From Rhodocyclaceae bacterium (GTDB lineage: Bacteria > Pseudomonadota > Gammaproteobacteria > Burkholderiales > Rhodocyclaceae), in the NCBI GenBank assembly GCA_008080565.1, contig VIKE01000031.1:47679-98362 (forward strand): a stretch of DNA of 50,684 bases, given 5' to 3'. Below are positions 11,521-20,067 of the stretch, in pieces. The notes under the pieces are model-generated. The model saw only the letters and a list, made by a program, of their open reading frames with translations. It was not told where the DNA came from and ran no database searches. Each line of letters begins with the position of its first letter. Within the stretch, counting starts at the first letter, position 1. The position numbers and the translations under genes are program-made.

Positions 11521-12440
11521 AGCTGATTTTTGCCGGGACGCCGGAATTTGCCGCGCAGGCTTTGCGGGCCATTGTTGCGGCGGGGCACGATGTGGCGCTG
11601 GTACTGACTCAACCGGATCGGCCGGCCGGGCGTGGCATGAGTTTGCAGCCGTCGGCGGTCAAGAAGGTGGCGCTGGAGCATGGCATCGAAGTCTTCCAGC
11701 CGCTGACATTGAGGGACGCCGAGGCGCAGGCGAAGATTGCGGCGATTGGCGCCGAGGTCATGGTGGTCGCGGCCTACGGTCTGATCCTGCCGCAGGTCGT
11801 CCTCGACATGCCGCGTTTCGGCTGTATCAATATTCATGGCTCGCTGCTGCCGCGCTGGCGCGGTGCGGCGCCGATCCAGCGGGCCCTGTTGGCCGGCGAT
11901 GCCGAGACGGGTGTTTGTATCATGCAGATGGAGGCCGGTCTGGATACCGGGCCGGTACTGCTGCGTGGGGCGTTCCCCATCGAGGCGAGCGATACCACGG
12001 CTACGTTGCATGACCGATTAGCCGAACTGGGCGCGAAGCTGGTCGTCGAGGCGCTGGGCAAGTTGCCGCTGCCGGCCGAGCCACAACCGGCTGCGGGGGT
12101 GACTTACGCGCACAAGATCGAGAAGGCCGAGGCGCTGATCGATTGGTCGAAGAGTGCGGCGGAACTGGATCGCCATATCCGCGCCTTCAACCCCTTCCCC
12201 GGGGCCCAAGCCCTCTTTGGCGGCCAGACGGTGAAATTGTGGCTGGCGACGCCGGTGGCCGGTGAGGGTGAAATTGGCACGATTTTGGCAGTTGACCGTA
12301 GCAGTGTCGTTATCGCCTGTGGCGAAGGCGCGCTGGCCGTTACTGAATTGCAGAAGGCCGGTGGCAAGCGTTTGCCGGTGCAGCAATTCCTGGCCGGGCA
12401 TCCGTTGAAGGTTGGCGACCGCTTCGATATTCCCGCCTGA
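11517..12440 (+). CDS. fmt: Methionyl-tRNA formyltransferase
   Basis: Formylates initiator Met-tRNA using 10-formyltetrahydrofolate. The 307-residue protein has the N-terminal Rossmann domain ([16 protein letters not shown]), the catalytic [18 protein letters not shown] with the family Asn and His, LDTGPVL with the catalytic Asp, and the C-terminal OB-like domain. A degenerate copy of the dispersed repeat falls in the C-terminal domain ([10 protein letters not shown]). It is translationally coupled to def. Confidence 0.96.
   Translation: MKLIFAGTPEFAAQALRAIVAAGHDVALVLTQPDRPAGRGMSLQPSAVKKVALEHGIEVFQPLTLRDAEAQAKIAAIGAEVMVVAAYGLILPQVVLDMPRFGCINIHGSLLPRWRGAAPIQRALLAGDAETGVCIMQMEAGLDTGPVLLRGAFPIEASDTTATLHDRLAELGAKLVVEALGKLPLPAEPQPAAGVTYAHKIEKAEALIDWSKSAAELDRHIRAFNPFPGAQALFGGQTVKLWLATPVAGEGEIGTILAVDRSSVVIACGEGALAVTELQKAGGKRLPVQQFLAGHPLKVGDRFDIPA
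12281..12303 (+). repeat. Dispersed repeat, degenerate short copy in fmt
   Basis: GATTTTGGC joined directly to AGTTGACCGTAGCA; the middle T-rich tract of the consensus is missing. It could be a decayed copy or coincidence in coding sequence. Confidence 0.4.
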
Positions 12441-12456
12441 TTTCCGCTGAACAGCT

Positions 12457-12807
12457 TCAGCCAGCTGCAACGCGGATCGGCTGTTCACGAATGGTTGGGG
12501 GCAGGGTTCCGACGACGGCCAGACTCGGCCTTTCGCCCGGTTTCTGGTGGCGCAGTGTCAGATAACGCAGGCAGGTGACGCGCAGGAAGGAGGCGAAGTT
12601 TTCGACTTCGCCGCGGTAGGCCTCGATTTCATCATAGAGCTTGGCGATCAACTGGTTGGTCGTCATTCCCTCGTTGCCGGCCAGTTCGGCCAGGATGTCC
12701 CAGAACAGGTTTTCCAGCCTGATCTTGGTGACGAAGCCATGAATGCGCAGCGAGCGGGCCCGCGACTCATAGAGCATCGGGTCGGCCTTGACGTAGATTT
12801 CACACAT
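12457..12807 (-). CDS. Ribbon-helix-helix domain protein
   Basis: A 116-residue protein starting at ATG 12807, preceded by a strong AGGAGG ribosome site. RSLRIHGFVTKIRLENLFWDILAELAGNEGMTTNQLIAKLYDEI fits the ribbon-helix-helix family seen in small proteobacterial DNA-binding proteins: a short beta strand and two helices. The C-terminal 45 residues (FLRVTCLRYLTLRHQ and after) continue the family pattern. It is likely a small transcription regulator; the target is unknown. The upstream neighbour on the same strand is the DJ-1/PfpI gene, 54 bases away. Confidence 0.7.
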   Translation of the reverse strand: MCEIYVKADPMLYESRARSLRIHGFVTKIRLENLFWDILAELAGNEGMTTNQLIAKLYDEIEAYRGEVENFASFLRVTCLRYLTLRHQKPGERPSLAVVGTLPPTIREQPIRVAAG

Positions 12808-12861
12808 GTTGCCTCCTGGTCGGATCGGGCAACACCAAGGTGATGTCGCCCGGTCCATCGG

Positions 12862-13443
12862 TCAAAGCGTGATCCGGGTGCCGAGCAACGGCAGGAATTT
12901 GGCCAGCCAGGCCGGGTGCGCGGGCCAGGCCGGGGCGGTGACCAGATTGCCATCGACGTGGGCCTGATCGACCGGAATGTCGGCATATTGCCCGCCGGCC
13001 AAGCGGACTTCGGGGCCGCAGGCCGGATAGGCGCTGCACGAACGACCATTCAGAACCCCCGCTGCCGCCAGCAGTTGTGCGCCGTGGCAGATCGCTGCAA
13101 TCGGCTTGCCGGTGTCGGCAAAGTGGCGAACCAAGGCCAGGACCTCGGGGTTCAGGCGCAGGTATTCGGGGGCGCGACCGCCGGGAACGACCAGTGCATC
13201 GTAGTCTTCAGCGCGGATGTCGGCGAAGCTGGCGTTCAGCGTGAAGTTGTGGCCGGGCTTTTCGCTGTAGGTCTGGTCGCCTTCGAAGTCGTGGATGGCA
13301 GTGCGCACGAAGTCGCCGGCCTTTTTGCCCGGACAGGCAGCATGGACGGTGTGGCCGACCATGAGCAGTGCCTGGAAGGGCACCATCGTTTCGTAATCTT
13401 CGGTGTAGTCACCGGTCAGCATGAGAATTTTCTTGGCAGCCAT
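12862..13443 (-). CDS. DJ-1/PfpI family protein
   Basis: A 193-residue cytosolic member of the DJ-1/PfpI superfamily (glyoxalase, deglycase or amidase-like activities are known in the family). The nucleophile elbow [14 protein letters not shown] holds C119, and [12 protein letters not shown] carries the typical GGR turn. The start ATG at 13443 is chosen for its GGAG site just upstream and the match [18 protein letters not shown]. The exact reaction cannot be told from sequence. It appears to be co-transcribed with the ribbon-helix-helix gene. Confidence 0.85.
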   Translation of the reverse strand: MAAKKILMLTGDYTEDYETMVPFQALLMVGHTVHAACPGKKAGDFVRTAIHDFEGDQTYSEKPGHNFTLNASFADIRAEDYDALVVPGGRAPEYLRLNPEVLALVRHFADTGKPIAAICHGAQLLAAAGVLNGRSCSAYPACGPEVRLAGGQYADIPVDQAHVDGNLVTAPAWPAHPAWLAKFLPLLGTRITL

Positions 13444-13533
13444 GTTTGTCTCCTTTGTCATGCCGCCGGCAAGATGGTCGGCGGGCAAAAACATTGTCGG
13501 AGGATTTTCCGGCGGGCGGGTAGCAGCCGGCTG

Positions 13534-13920
13534 CTACTTTGCCGGTGCCAGACGGCCGCGTCCGACGCTCGTGCACTGTCGGACCTCCGGCGCAAATCGG
13601 TCGATGACTTCGTCGAACAGGGCACTAGCCTTGGAGCTGTTGTCGCCACTAAAGTTGCAGACGTAAACATCGAGCGTGACGCTGGCGATCTCGGGCCAGG
13701 TGTGCACGGCGAGGTGGGATTCGGCGAGGACGACGGTGCCGGTGACGCCGGCCGATTGGCCACCGGCGTCGTGGAAGGTATGGAACAGCCGGCCGACGAC
13801 GGTCAAGCCGTGGCGTTGGCAGGCGTCGACGCAGAACGCTTCGAGCCCCGGTGCGTCGAGCAAAAAGGTGGGGGCGCAGCGGCAGTCGTGGAGGTCAGCG
13901 ATCAGGTGCAGGCCGTTCAT
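13534..13920 (-). CDS. speH: S-adenosylmethionine decarboxylase proenzyme
   Basis: Provides decarboxylated AdoMet for spermidine synthesis; it self-cleaves to create a pyruvoyl cofactor. The 128-residue short (prokaryotic class 1b) form carries the cleavage site between Glu67 and Ser68 in AESHLAVHTWPE, the processing His73 and the catalytic Cys88 in VYVCNFSG. All key residues of the Thermotoga-type enzyme are present at the right spacing. No spermidine synthase gene is in the window. The N-terminus MNGLHLIADLHDC fits the family. Calling it speH or speD is only a naming choice. Confidence 0.92.
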   Translation of the reverse strand: MNGLHLIADLHDCRCAPTFLLDAPGLEAFCVDACQRHGLTVVGRLFHTFHDAGGQSAGVTGTVVLAESHLAVHTWPEIASVTLDVYVCNFSGDNSSKASALFDEVIDRFAPEVRQCTSVGRGRLAPAK

Positions 13921-13929
13921 ATGACAATT

Positions 13930-14817
13930 TTATGGCGTTTCACGTGAAATGCGCTGGCCGAAAATGGCTTCGAGCAGTCCGCCCAGCCGGTAGCCGGCTT
14001 CGACGATGCGGCGGTCAGCGATTTCCCGGCTGCGCCGGCGGAAATCCTCGGTGACGATCGGTAGCAGGCTGCCGCTGGCCTCCGGGTAGGCCTCGGTCAA
14101 CAGGCGATGGCTTTCGTTGCGCCACAGCCCGACATTGCCTTGCCTTGGTGGCGGATGGTTTTCCAGCAGGCGCGCTGCATTTTGTTGCAGGCGCTTGCCG
14201 CGCAGCCAGGGTGGGCCGGGCAGATCGTCCCAGTAAACATGCAGGCTGCTGAACGGCAGGCGTTTGTTGAACGGATTTTCGATCTCAACCTCGTTGCCAC
14301 CCTCGTCGCCATGGCGGCCGACGTGCAGCGGTTGGTGGATGTCGCCTACGAGGTGGATGAGCCAGGGCAGGACATTTGAAATTTCGGCCTTTTTTCCGGT
14401 TGACCGTAGAACTCGGCTCAGGCGCTCGATTTGAGCGTCCAGTTCGCCGGATTTGGTCTGGCCGGCGGCATTGAGGTCCACGTAGTGCCAGCGTTTGTGA
14501 CGTGCCGTGTCGGAAAGCCCGGTGAGAGCGGGTGTGGCGGGGTCGCGGTCTTCGTCGTAAAAGCGCGGGTCGTTACGAATGTCGTCTGGCCAGGTCGAGG
14601 CTTCGGCGAAGATATCGATGCGAGCAATGGAGCGCGACTTTTCCATCCAGCGTTCGTAGTCGGGATGTCGGGACAGTGCTTCGCTGAGCGCCGTCTGCGT
14701 CGCGGGCGATAGTTGCTGCCACGCAATGACCGCGGTCAGACGGTGGCCGGCCCCATTCCAGGCACAGGCCGGAGCGGCTACGGCAAAGAAAAGCAGGGCG
14801 AGGAGGATTTGCCGCAT
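13930..14817 (-). CDS. Secreted S1/P1-type nuclease
   Basis: Zinc-dependent single-strand-specific nuclease, likely periplasmic or secreted. The 295-residue protein starts at ATG 14817 with a signal peptide; predicted cleavage after ACA exposes W20 as the mature first residue (WNGAGH), which in this family coordinates zinc through its amino end. Further likely zinc ligands are the His of AGHRL, RWHYVD, HLVGDIHQPLHVG and the SLHVYWDDL region. A dispersed repeat on the opposite strand encodes part of the linker STGKKAEIS before the HLVGDIHQPLH core. The last codons (ISRETP) contain a parS-like site. Confidence 0.88.
   Translation of the reverse strand: MRQILLALLFFAVAAPACAWNGAGHRLTAVIAWQQLSPATQTALSEALSRHPDYERWMEKSRSIARIDIFAEASTWPDDIRNDPRFYDEDRDPATPALTGLSDTARHKRWHYVDLNAAGQTKSGELDAQIERLSRVLRSTGKKAEISNVLPWLIHLVGDIHQPLHVGRHGDEGGNEVEIENPFNKRLPFSSLHVYWDDLPGPPWLRGKRLQQNAARLLENHPPPRQGNVGLWRNESHRLLTEAYPEASGSLLPIVTEDFRRRSREIADRRIVEAGYRLGGLLEAIFGQRISRETP
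13937..13950. promoter_or_regulatory. parS-like ParB binding site 2
   Basis: GTTTCACGTGAAAT matches 13 of 14 positions of the parS core GTTYCACGTGRAAC. It lies in the last codons of the nuclease gene. Confidence 0.55.
14378..14411 (+). repeat. Dispersed repeat, copy 2 (inside nuclease gene)
   Basis: ATTTCGGCC, T-tract, then CCGGTTGACCGTAGAA. Antisense to the nuclease gene; it falls in a non-conserved linker. Confidence 0.75.
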
Positions 14818-14851
14818 TCCGCCATTATGCCGCGTGCGATAATGCCCGCCT

Positions 14852-16111
14852 ATGTCCAGTTTGCCGCTCAATTCACTCGCTTACGCCCTGTTGCAGGCGT
14901 CCCGTATCGATACCGCCGTTTTCGGCGGACAGAGTCTGGCCGACGGCCTGCTGGGCCGGGTCGAGCCGGAGGCCCGTCCGGCCGTGCAGGATCTCGTCTA
15001 TGGCAGCCTGCGCGCCTACGGGCGCGGCGATTTCTATCTATCCAAGCTGCTGCAAAAACCGCTGGCCAGCGACGAAGTGCGCGCCCTGTTGCTGGTCGCC
15101 ATTTATCGCCTCGAAACCCGTCCGGATGCCGCGCATACGGTTGTCGATCAGGCCGTTTCGGCGGCCGCCGCGGTAGCGGGCGGGAATTTCAAGGCGCTGG
15201 TCAATGGTGTCTTGCGCAATTTCTTGCGCCAGCAAGCGGCACTGACCGCCGAATTTGCCGCCGATCCCGTTGCTTCGGCCATGCACCCGGACTGGTGGCT
15301 GGCCCAGTTGCAGGCTGCTTATCCGCAGGACTGGCCGGCCATCGTCGCCGCCGGCAATTCGCCACCGCCGATGGGTCTGCGCGTCAACACCCGCCGCGTT
15401 TCGCGCGACGATTACATCATGAAGCTGGCGGCCGAAGGTATTCCCGCCAAACCCGTCGGCGAATGCGGACTGGCTCTCGACAAGCCGGTGCCGGTCGACG
15501 CATTGCCCGGTTTCGCCGATGGCCTCGTATCGGTGCAGGATCCCGGGGCACAAATGGCTGCCACGCTGCTCGATCCGGCGCCGGGCAGTCGCGTGCTCGA
15601 CGCCTGCGCCGCACCGGGCGGCAAGACGGCGCATCTGCTCGAGCGCGGCGAAATCGACCTGCTGGCGCTTGATCTGAAACCTTCGCGCTGCCGGCGCGTC
15701 GCCGAAACGCTGTCGCGCCTTGGCCTGAGCGCCGAGATTCAGGATGCCGACTGCGCCAAATTGACGAGCTGGTGGGATGGTCGCCTTTTCGACGCGGTAC
15801 TGGCTGACGTCCCATGCACAGCCAGCGGCGTCGTGCGTCGCAATCCGGACGCCAAGTGGTTGCGTCGCGAGGCCGACATCGCCAGTTTTGCCACAACACA
15901 GGCGCGAATTCTCGACGCCTTGTGGCAGGTCGTGCGGCCGGGCGGTAAACTGCTCTACGTGACCTGCTCGGTTTTTCCGGCCGAAAATGGCGGGCAGATT
16001 TCGCGCTTCCTGGCGCGCCAGCCGCAGGCTCACTGTTGTCATGAAGAACAGCTCTTGCCGAGTGCTGAACACGATGGCTTTTTCTACTGCTTGCTCGAAA
16101 AGCGTGCTTGA
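14852..16111 (+). CDS. rsmB: 16S rRNA m5C967 methyltransferase
   Basis: AdoMet-dependent methylation of C967 of 16S rRNA. The 419-residue protein has the N-terminal NusB-like domain (about 1-140), an RNA-binding linker and the Rossmann methyltransferase domain with DACAAPGGKTAHLLE (AdoMet loop), VLADVPCTASGVVRRNPD (PC motif) and VTCSVFPAENG with the catalytic Cys of TCS. The length matches E. coli RsmB. The start ATG at 14852 lies 34 bases from the divergent nuclease start. Its stop overlaps the GTG of the DUF4390 gene. Confidence 0.93.
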   Translation: MSSLPLNSLAYALLQASRIDTAVFGGQSLADGLLGRVEPEARPAVQDLVYGSLRAYGRGDFYLSKLLQKPLASDEVRALLLVAIYRLETRPDAAHTVVDQAVSAAAAVAGGNFKALVNGVLRNFLRQQAALTAEFAADPVASAMHPDWWLAQLQAAYPQDWPAIVAAGNSPPPMGLRVNTRRVSRDDYIMKLAAEGIPAKPVGECGLALDKPVPVDALPGFADGLVSVQDPGAQMAATLLDPAPGSRVLDACAAPGGKTAHLLERGEIDLLALDLKPSRCRRVAETLSRLGLSAEIQDADCAKLTSWWDGRLFDAVLADVPCTASGVVRRNPDAKWLRREADIASFATTQARILDALWQVVRPGGKLLYVTCSVFPAENGGQISRFLARQPQAHCCHEEQLLPSAEHDGFFYCLLEKRA

Positions 16112-16673
16112 TCCTCTGCGCCGATGGCTGCTGTTGCTGCTATTGGTGCCTGTTTTGGCGTGGACCGCAGAAATCGACATCAGCAATCCGCAGCTTTCAG
16201 CCAGCGAAGATGGCTATGTTCTTTCTGCCGATTTCAAGTTCGAATTGAATCCGCGCCTCGAAGAAGCGGTGACCAAGGGCGTCGTGCTCTATTTCGTCGC
16301 CGATTTCGAGTTGAGCAAAGCCCGCTGGTATTGGCTCGATGAAAAACTGGTCAGCCGCAGCCAGACCTATCGCCTGTCCTACCACGCGTTGACCCGGCAA
16401 TACCGGCTGACCACTGGTGGTCTGCATCAGTCGTTCCAGACCCTGTCCGAGGCCATGCAGGTGCTGGCCCGGCTGCGCAGCTGGACGGTCATCGACAAGA
16501 ACGAAAAATTGGTCCGTCCTGGCGAACCTTACGAAGCATCGTTGCGCATGCGGCTCGACGTCACCCAATTGCCGCGTCCCTTCCAGATCAGCGCTCTTGG
16601 CAACAAGGACTGGAGCCTCGGGTCCGACTGGAAAACCTGGCCGGCCAACTTGCCCGCGGCGGAGGCCAAGTGA
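16104..16673 (+). CDS. Exported DUF4390 protein
   Basis: A 189-residue protein with a signal peptide (LDPLRRWLLLLLLVPVLAWTA) and a beta-rich body (FKFELNPRLEEAVTKGVVLYFVADFEL) typical of DUF4390, a family found next to ntrY in betaproteobacteria. The start is set at GTG 16104, which overlaps the rsmB stop and gives a clean signal peptide; ATG 16074 is the alternative. Function is unknown; conserved linkage suggests a link to the NtrYX envelope-sensing pathway. It overlaps ntrY by four bases. Confidence 0.82.
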   Translation: MLDPLRRWLLLLLLVPVLAWTAEIDISNPQLSASEDGYVLSADFKFELNPRLEEAVTKGVVLYFVADFELSKARWYWLDEKLVSRSQTYRLSYHALTRQYRLTTGGLHQSFQTLSEAMQVLARLRSWTVIDKNEKLVRPGEPYEASLRMRLDVTQLPRPFQISALGNKDWSLGSDWKTWPANLPAAEAK

Positions 16674-18826
16674 AGCGTATCGTCGCAGCGGGTGGGGCAT
16701 TTGCGGCAGCCATTGGCGGCATCCTGTGGTTCCTGCTGTTGATGTCCACGGCAGCGGATACCGTGCTTTTCTCCCGCAACTATCCGCTGCTCATCGCGCT
16801 TAATGTCGTGCTGGCGCTTGGTATGCTCGGCTTGGTCGGCTGGCAGTTGCGCACGCTGTGGCGTGATTATCAGGCCCAGGTTTTCGGCGCCCGCCTCAAG
16901 CTGCGCCTGATGCTGATGTTCGGCGTCATCGCCGTATTGCCGGGGGCGCTGGTCTATGGCGTGTCGGTGCAGTTTGTTACCCGGTCGATCGAAAGCTGGT
17001 TCGATGTGCGCGTCGAGAAGGCCCTCGAATCCGGCCTGCAACTCGGCCGCTCGGCACTTGATTCGCTGTTGCTCGATCTCGGCGAAAAGGCGCGCAGTGT
17101 CGCTGCAGAATTGTCCGACATTCAAGAATCGTCGCGCCGCTCGGCCCTGTTGCGCCTGCGCGAAGAGAAGGGCGTTCAGTCGGTAGCGCTGTTTTCAGTC
17201 GGCGGCCAATTACTGTCGAGCGCCACCACCGAACTGTCCAGCCTGCTCCCCGATTTGCCCAGCCAGGCACAGCTCAAACAGGCGCGCAGCACGCAGATGG
17301 TGAGTACCATCGAAGGCGATGGCGGCAAACTTTACCTGCGCGTGCTGGTACCGGTCAGCTCCCGCGGTATGTTCGAGGAGCCGCGCATCCTGCAAATGAC
17401 CCAACCGGTGCCGCCGGGACTGGCCCATGACGCCGATGCCGTGCAGGGCGTTTATCGCGATTATCAGGAATTGCATCTGGCCCGCGAAGGTCTGACTCGC
17501 ATTTATGCCCTGACGCTGACGCTGACCGTGCTCGTTGCCCTCTTTGGCGCCTTCGCGCTGGCTTATGTGATGGCCCGTCGGCTGGCCGCGCCGCTCTATA
17601 TTCTGGCTGAAGGCACGCAGGCTGTGGCGCAAGGCGACTTTTCGCCGCGCCAGGCCATCTACAGCGGCGACGAACTGGGTGTTTTGACCCAGTCCTTCAA
17701 CCGGATGACCCGCCAGCTTGATGATGCCCGACGCGAAACCGAGCGCCATCGGGCGGAACTTGAATCGGCGCGTGGCTATCTCGAATCGATCCTGGCCAAT
17801 CTGTCCACCGGGGTGCTGGTTTTTGACCGCCATTTCGTCCTGCGCACGGTCAACGAGGGGGCCCTGACCATCCTGAACGACGATTTCATGGGCCTGGTTG
17901 GGTCTGCGGCTGATCATTGGCCGCGCCAACAGGCCCTTGGTGCTTTTATCCGGGAACATTTTTCCGGCACCGAAGAAGCCGAGTGGCAAGCTCAGCTCGA
18001 AATGGAACGGCCGAACGGCATGCCGCAGGTGTTGTTGTTGCGCGGCTCTCGTCTTCCGGAAGCCAGCGGTGGTGGCGATGTTGTGGTCTTTGACGACGTT
18101 ACGCGCCTGATTGCCGCCCAGCGCAGCGCTGCCTGGGGCGAAGTGGCACGTCGTCTGGCGCATGAAATCAAGAATCCGCTGACGCCGATCCAGCTTTCGG
18201 CCGAGCGCCTGCAATTCAAGCTGGCCGACAAGCTTTCCAACGGCGATGCCGAGATGCTGGCGCGCGGCACGCAGACGATCATTAATCAGGTTCAGGCCAT
18301 GAAGCGCATGGTCGACGATTTCCGCGATTACGCCCGGATGCCGGCACCGGAAGTGGCGGAGCTCGACCTAAACGAACTGATCGGCGAAGTGCTGGGACTC
18401 TACGAAAGTTCATCGGCGACCATCGAAACGCGACTGGCCGCCGATTTGCCACCCATTCTCGGCGATGCCACGCAATTGCGGCAGATCATTCACAATCTGC
18501 TGCGCAACGCCGAAGACGCGCTGGAAGGCCGTGACGAGACGCGCATCCTGATCCAGACCGAAGCCGTCGGCCGTCAAGCCAGCCTGACCATTGCCGACAA
18601 CGGACCCGGTTTTCCGGTCGAACTGTTGCCGCGCATCTTCGAACCTTATGTCACCACCAAGGCCCGTGGCACAGGCCTCGGCTTGCCCATTGTCAAAAAA
18701 ATTGTCGAAGAACACCTGGGTACCATCGAAATAAGCAATGCACCCGAGGGCGGCGCGCGGATCGATATTCGCCTGCCCCTGGTGAAAGCGGAGGAAGTCA
18801 AAAATGGCAATCATTCTGGTCGTTGA
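16670..18826 (+). CDS. ntrY: Sensor histidine kinase NtrY
   Basis: Membrane kinase of the NtrY/NtrX two-component system, tied in other bacteria to nitrogen, redox or envelope control. The 718-residue protein (GTG start overlapping the previous stop) has N-terminal membrane segments (about 10-30, 40-62, 80-102), a periplasmic or loop sensor, another segment near 285-305, a HAMP domain, a PAS domain (ESILANLSTGVLVFD) and the kinase core: H498 in RRLAHEIKNPLTP, N-box NLLRNAEDAL, DNGPGF and GTGLGLPIVKKI. The ntrX start lies inside its last 23 bases, so the pair is co-translated. Confidence 0.93.
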   Translation: MKRIVAAGGAFAAAIGGILWFLLLMSTAADTVLFSRNYPLLIALNVVLALGMLGLVGWQLRTLWRDYQAQVFGARLKLRLMLMFGVIAVLPGALVYGVSVQFVTRSIESWFDVRVEKALESGLQLGRSALDSLLLDLGEKARSVAAELSDIQESSRRSALLRLREEKGVQSVALFSVGGQLLSSATTELSSLLPDLPSQAQLKQARSTQMVSTIEGDGGKLYLRVLVPVSSRGMFEEPRILQMTQPVPPGLAHDADAVQGVYRDYQELHLAREGLTRIYALTLTLTVLVALFGAFALAYVMARRLAAPLYILAEGTQAVAQGDFSPRQAIYSGDELGVLTQSFNRMTRQLDDARRETERHRAELESARGYLESILANLSTGVLVFDRHFVLRTVNEGALTILNDDFMGLVGSAADHWPRQQALGAFIREHFSGTEEAEWQAQLEMERPNGMPQVLLLRGSRLPEASGGGDVVVFDDVTRLIAAQRSAAWGEVARRLAHEIKNPLTPIQLSAERLQFKLADKLSNGDAEMLARGTQTIINQVQAMKRMVDDFRDYARMPAPEVAELDLNELIGEVLGLYESSSATIETRLAADLPPILGDATQLRQIIHNLLRNAEDALEGRDETRILIQTEAVGRQASLTIADNGPGFPVELLPRIFEPYVTTKARGTGLGLPIVKKIVEEHLGTIEISNAPEGGARIDIRLPLVKAEEVKNGNHSGR

Positions 18827-20043
18827 CGACGAAGTCGGTATTCGCGAACTATTGTCGGAAATCCTGATCGACGAAGGCTACGACGTGCGTGTCGCCGAAA
18901 ATGCCACGGCTGCCCGCCTGATCCGTAGCGAATTGCGTCCAGACCTCGTGCTGCTCGACATCTGGATGCCCGACACCGATGGCATCACGCTGCTCAAGGA
19001 GTGGCACGCGGCCGGGCATCTCAATATGCCGGTGGTGATGATGTCCGGACACGGCACGATCGATACGGCGGTTGAGGCGACGCGCTTCGGCGCCTTCGAT
19101 TTCCTCGAAAAGCCAATCGCCCTGCAAAAACTGCTTTCTACCGTCCAGAAAGCCCTCAAGCACGACAAGTCCCCGACCCGCCCGGCGCTGACATTGGAGG
19201 CGTTCAGTCGTCTTTCCTTCGTCAAGGAGTTCAAGCGGCGCCTTGAGCAGGCGGCGGCAAAGTCCCCCATTTTGCTGATCAAGGGGGCCAATGGCGGCAT
19301 GGCCGAAATTTGCGCCCGGACCCTGCAGCCGCCGCGTGCACCATGGCTTGATTTGTCAGGTGTGAGCAGTGCCCTGACGCAGGAAATGCTCGAAAAAGTG
19401 TCCGGAGGCATCCTGTTCGTGCCGGATATGGCCGGGCTTGGCAAAATGCAGCAAATGAATATGGCTTTTGCGGTCGACCGGCTGGAAAAGCTCAATTTGC
19501 AAATGATCGCCGCCACGCTGAGCAGTGCCAGCGCACTCAGCGAAGCGGGCTGGGACAGCAAGCTGCTGGCCCGTCTTGGCGAAATCTGGGTAGCCATGCC
19601 GTCGCTGGCCGGGCATGGTGATGAGCTGCCGGAAATCGCCAGCCTTCTGCTGACCAATTTCGTCGAGCGCGGCGAGGTGCAAGCGCGTCGTTTGTCGAGC
19701 GGAGCGCTCAATGCACTGCGCACCTTGTCCTGGAAAACCAACCCGGAATCAAGCTGGAACGACCTTTATGCGCTGGTGCGCAATCTGGCGATCACTTCCC
19801 TCGAAGAAGAAATCAGCGCCGACGACGTTGCCCGTGTCATGCCGGTAGACGCTGGTGGCAACCCTGAGATGCTTTCGTTGCTGCCGCTCTTCGATCAACC
19901 CTTGCGCGAGGCACGCGATGCTTTTGAAAAAATGTACTTCGAGCATCATCTGCGTCTTGAAGGTGGCAACATGACCAAGCTGGCATTTGTACCGAAAACT
20001 CAAACAACTGGACGTCAAGCTCGGCAAACGCAGCGAAGAATAA
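18804..20043 (+). pseudogene. ntrX: Response regulator NtrX, C-terminal frameshift
   Basis: Partner regulator of NtrY. The receiver domain is intact (VVDDE, phospho-acceptor D52 in LLDIWMP, K in EKPI). The middle domain is a decayed AAA+ module: no Walker A, no GAFTGA and no clear Walker B, so it cannot work as a sigma54 activator. At about 19984 the frame shifts after NMTKLA; the expected HTH continues in another frame as HLYRKLKQLDVKLGKRSEE with its stop at 20041-20043. About 26 bases covering the first part of the Fis-type helix-turn-helix seem missing. Read as is, the protein loses its DNA-binding helix and ends at 20117 inside trkA. Either a real mutation or an assembly error. Confidence 0.85.
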
Positions 20044-20067
20044 TTACCCGGATACAAGGGGGAAGAC

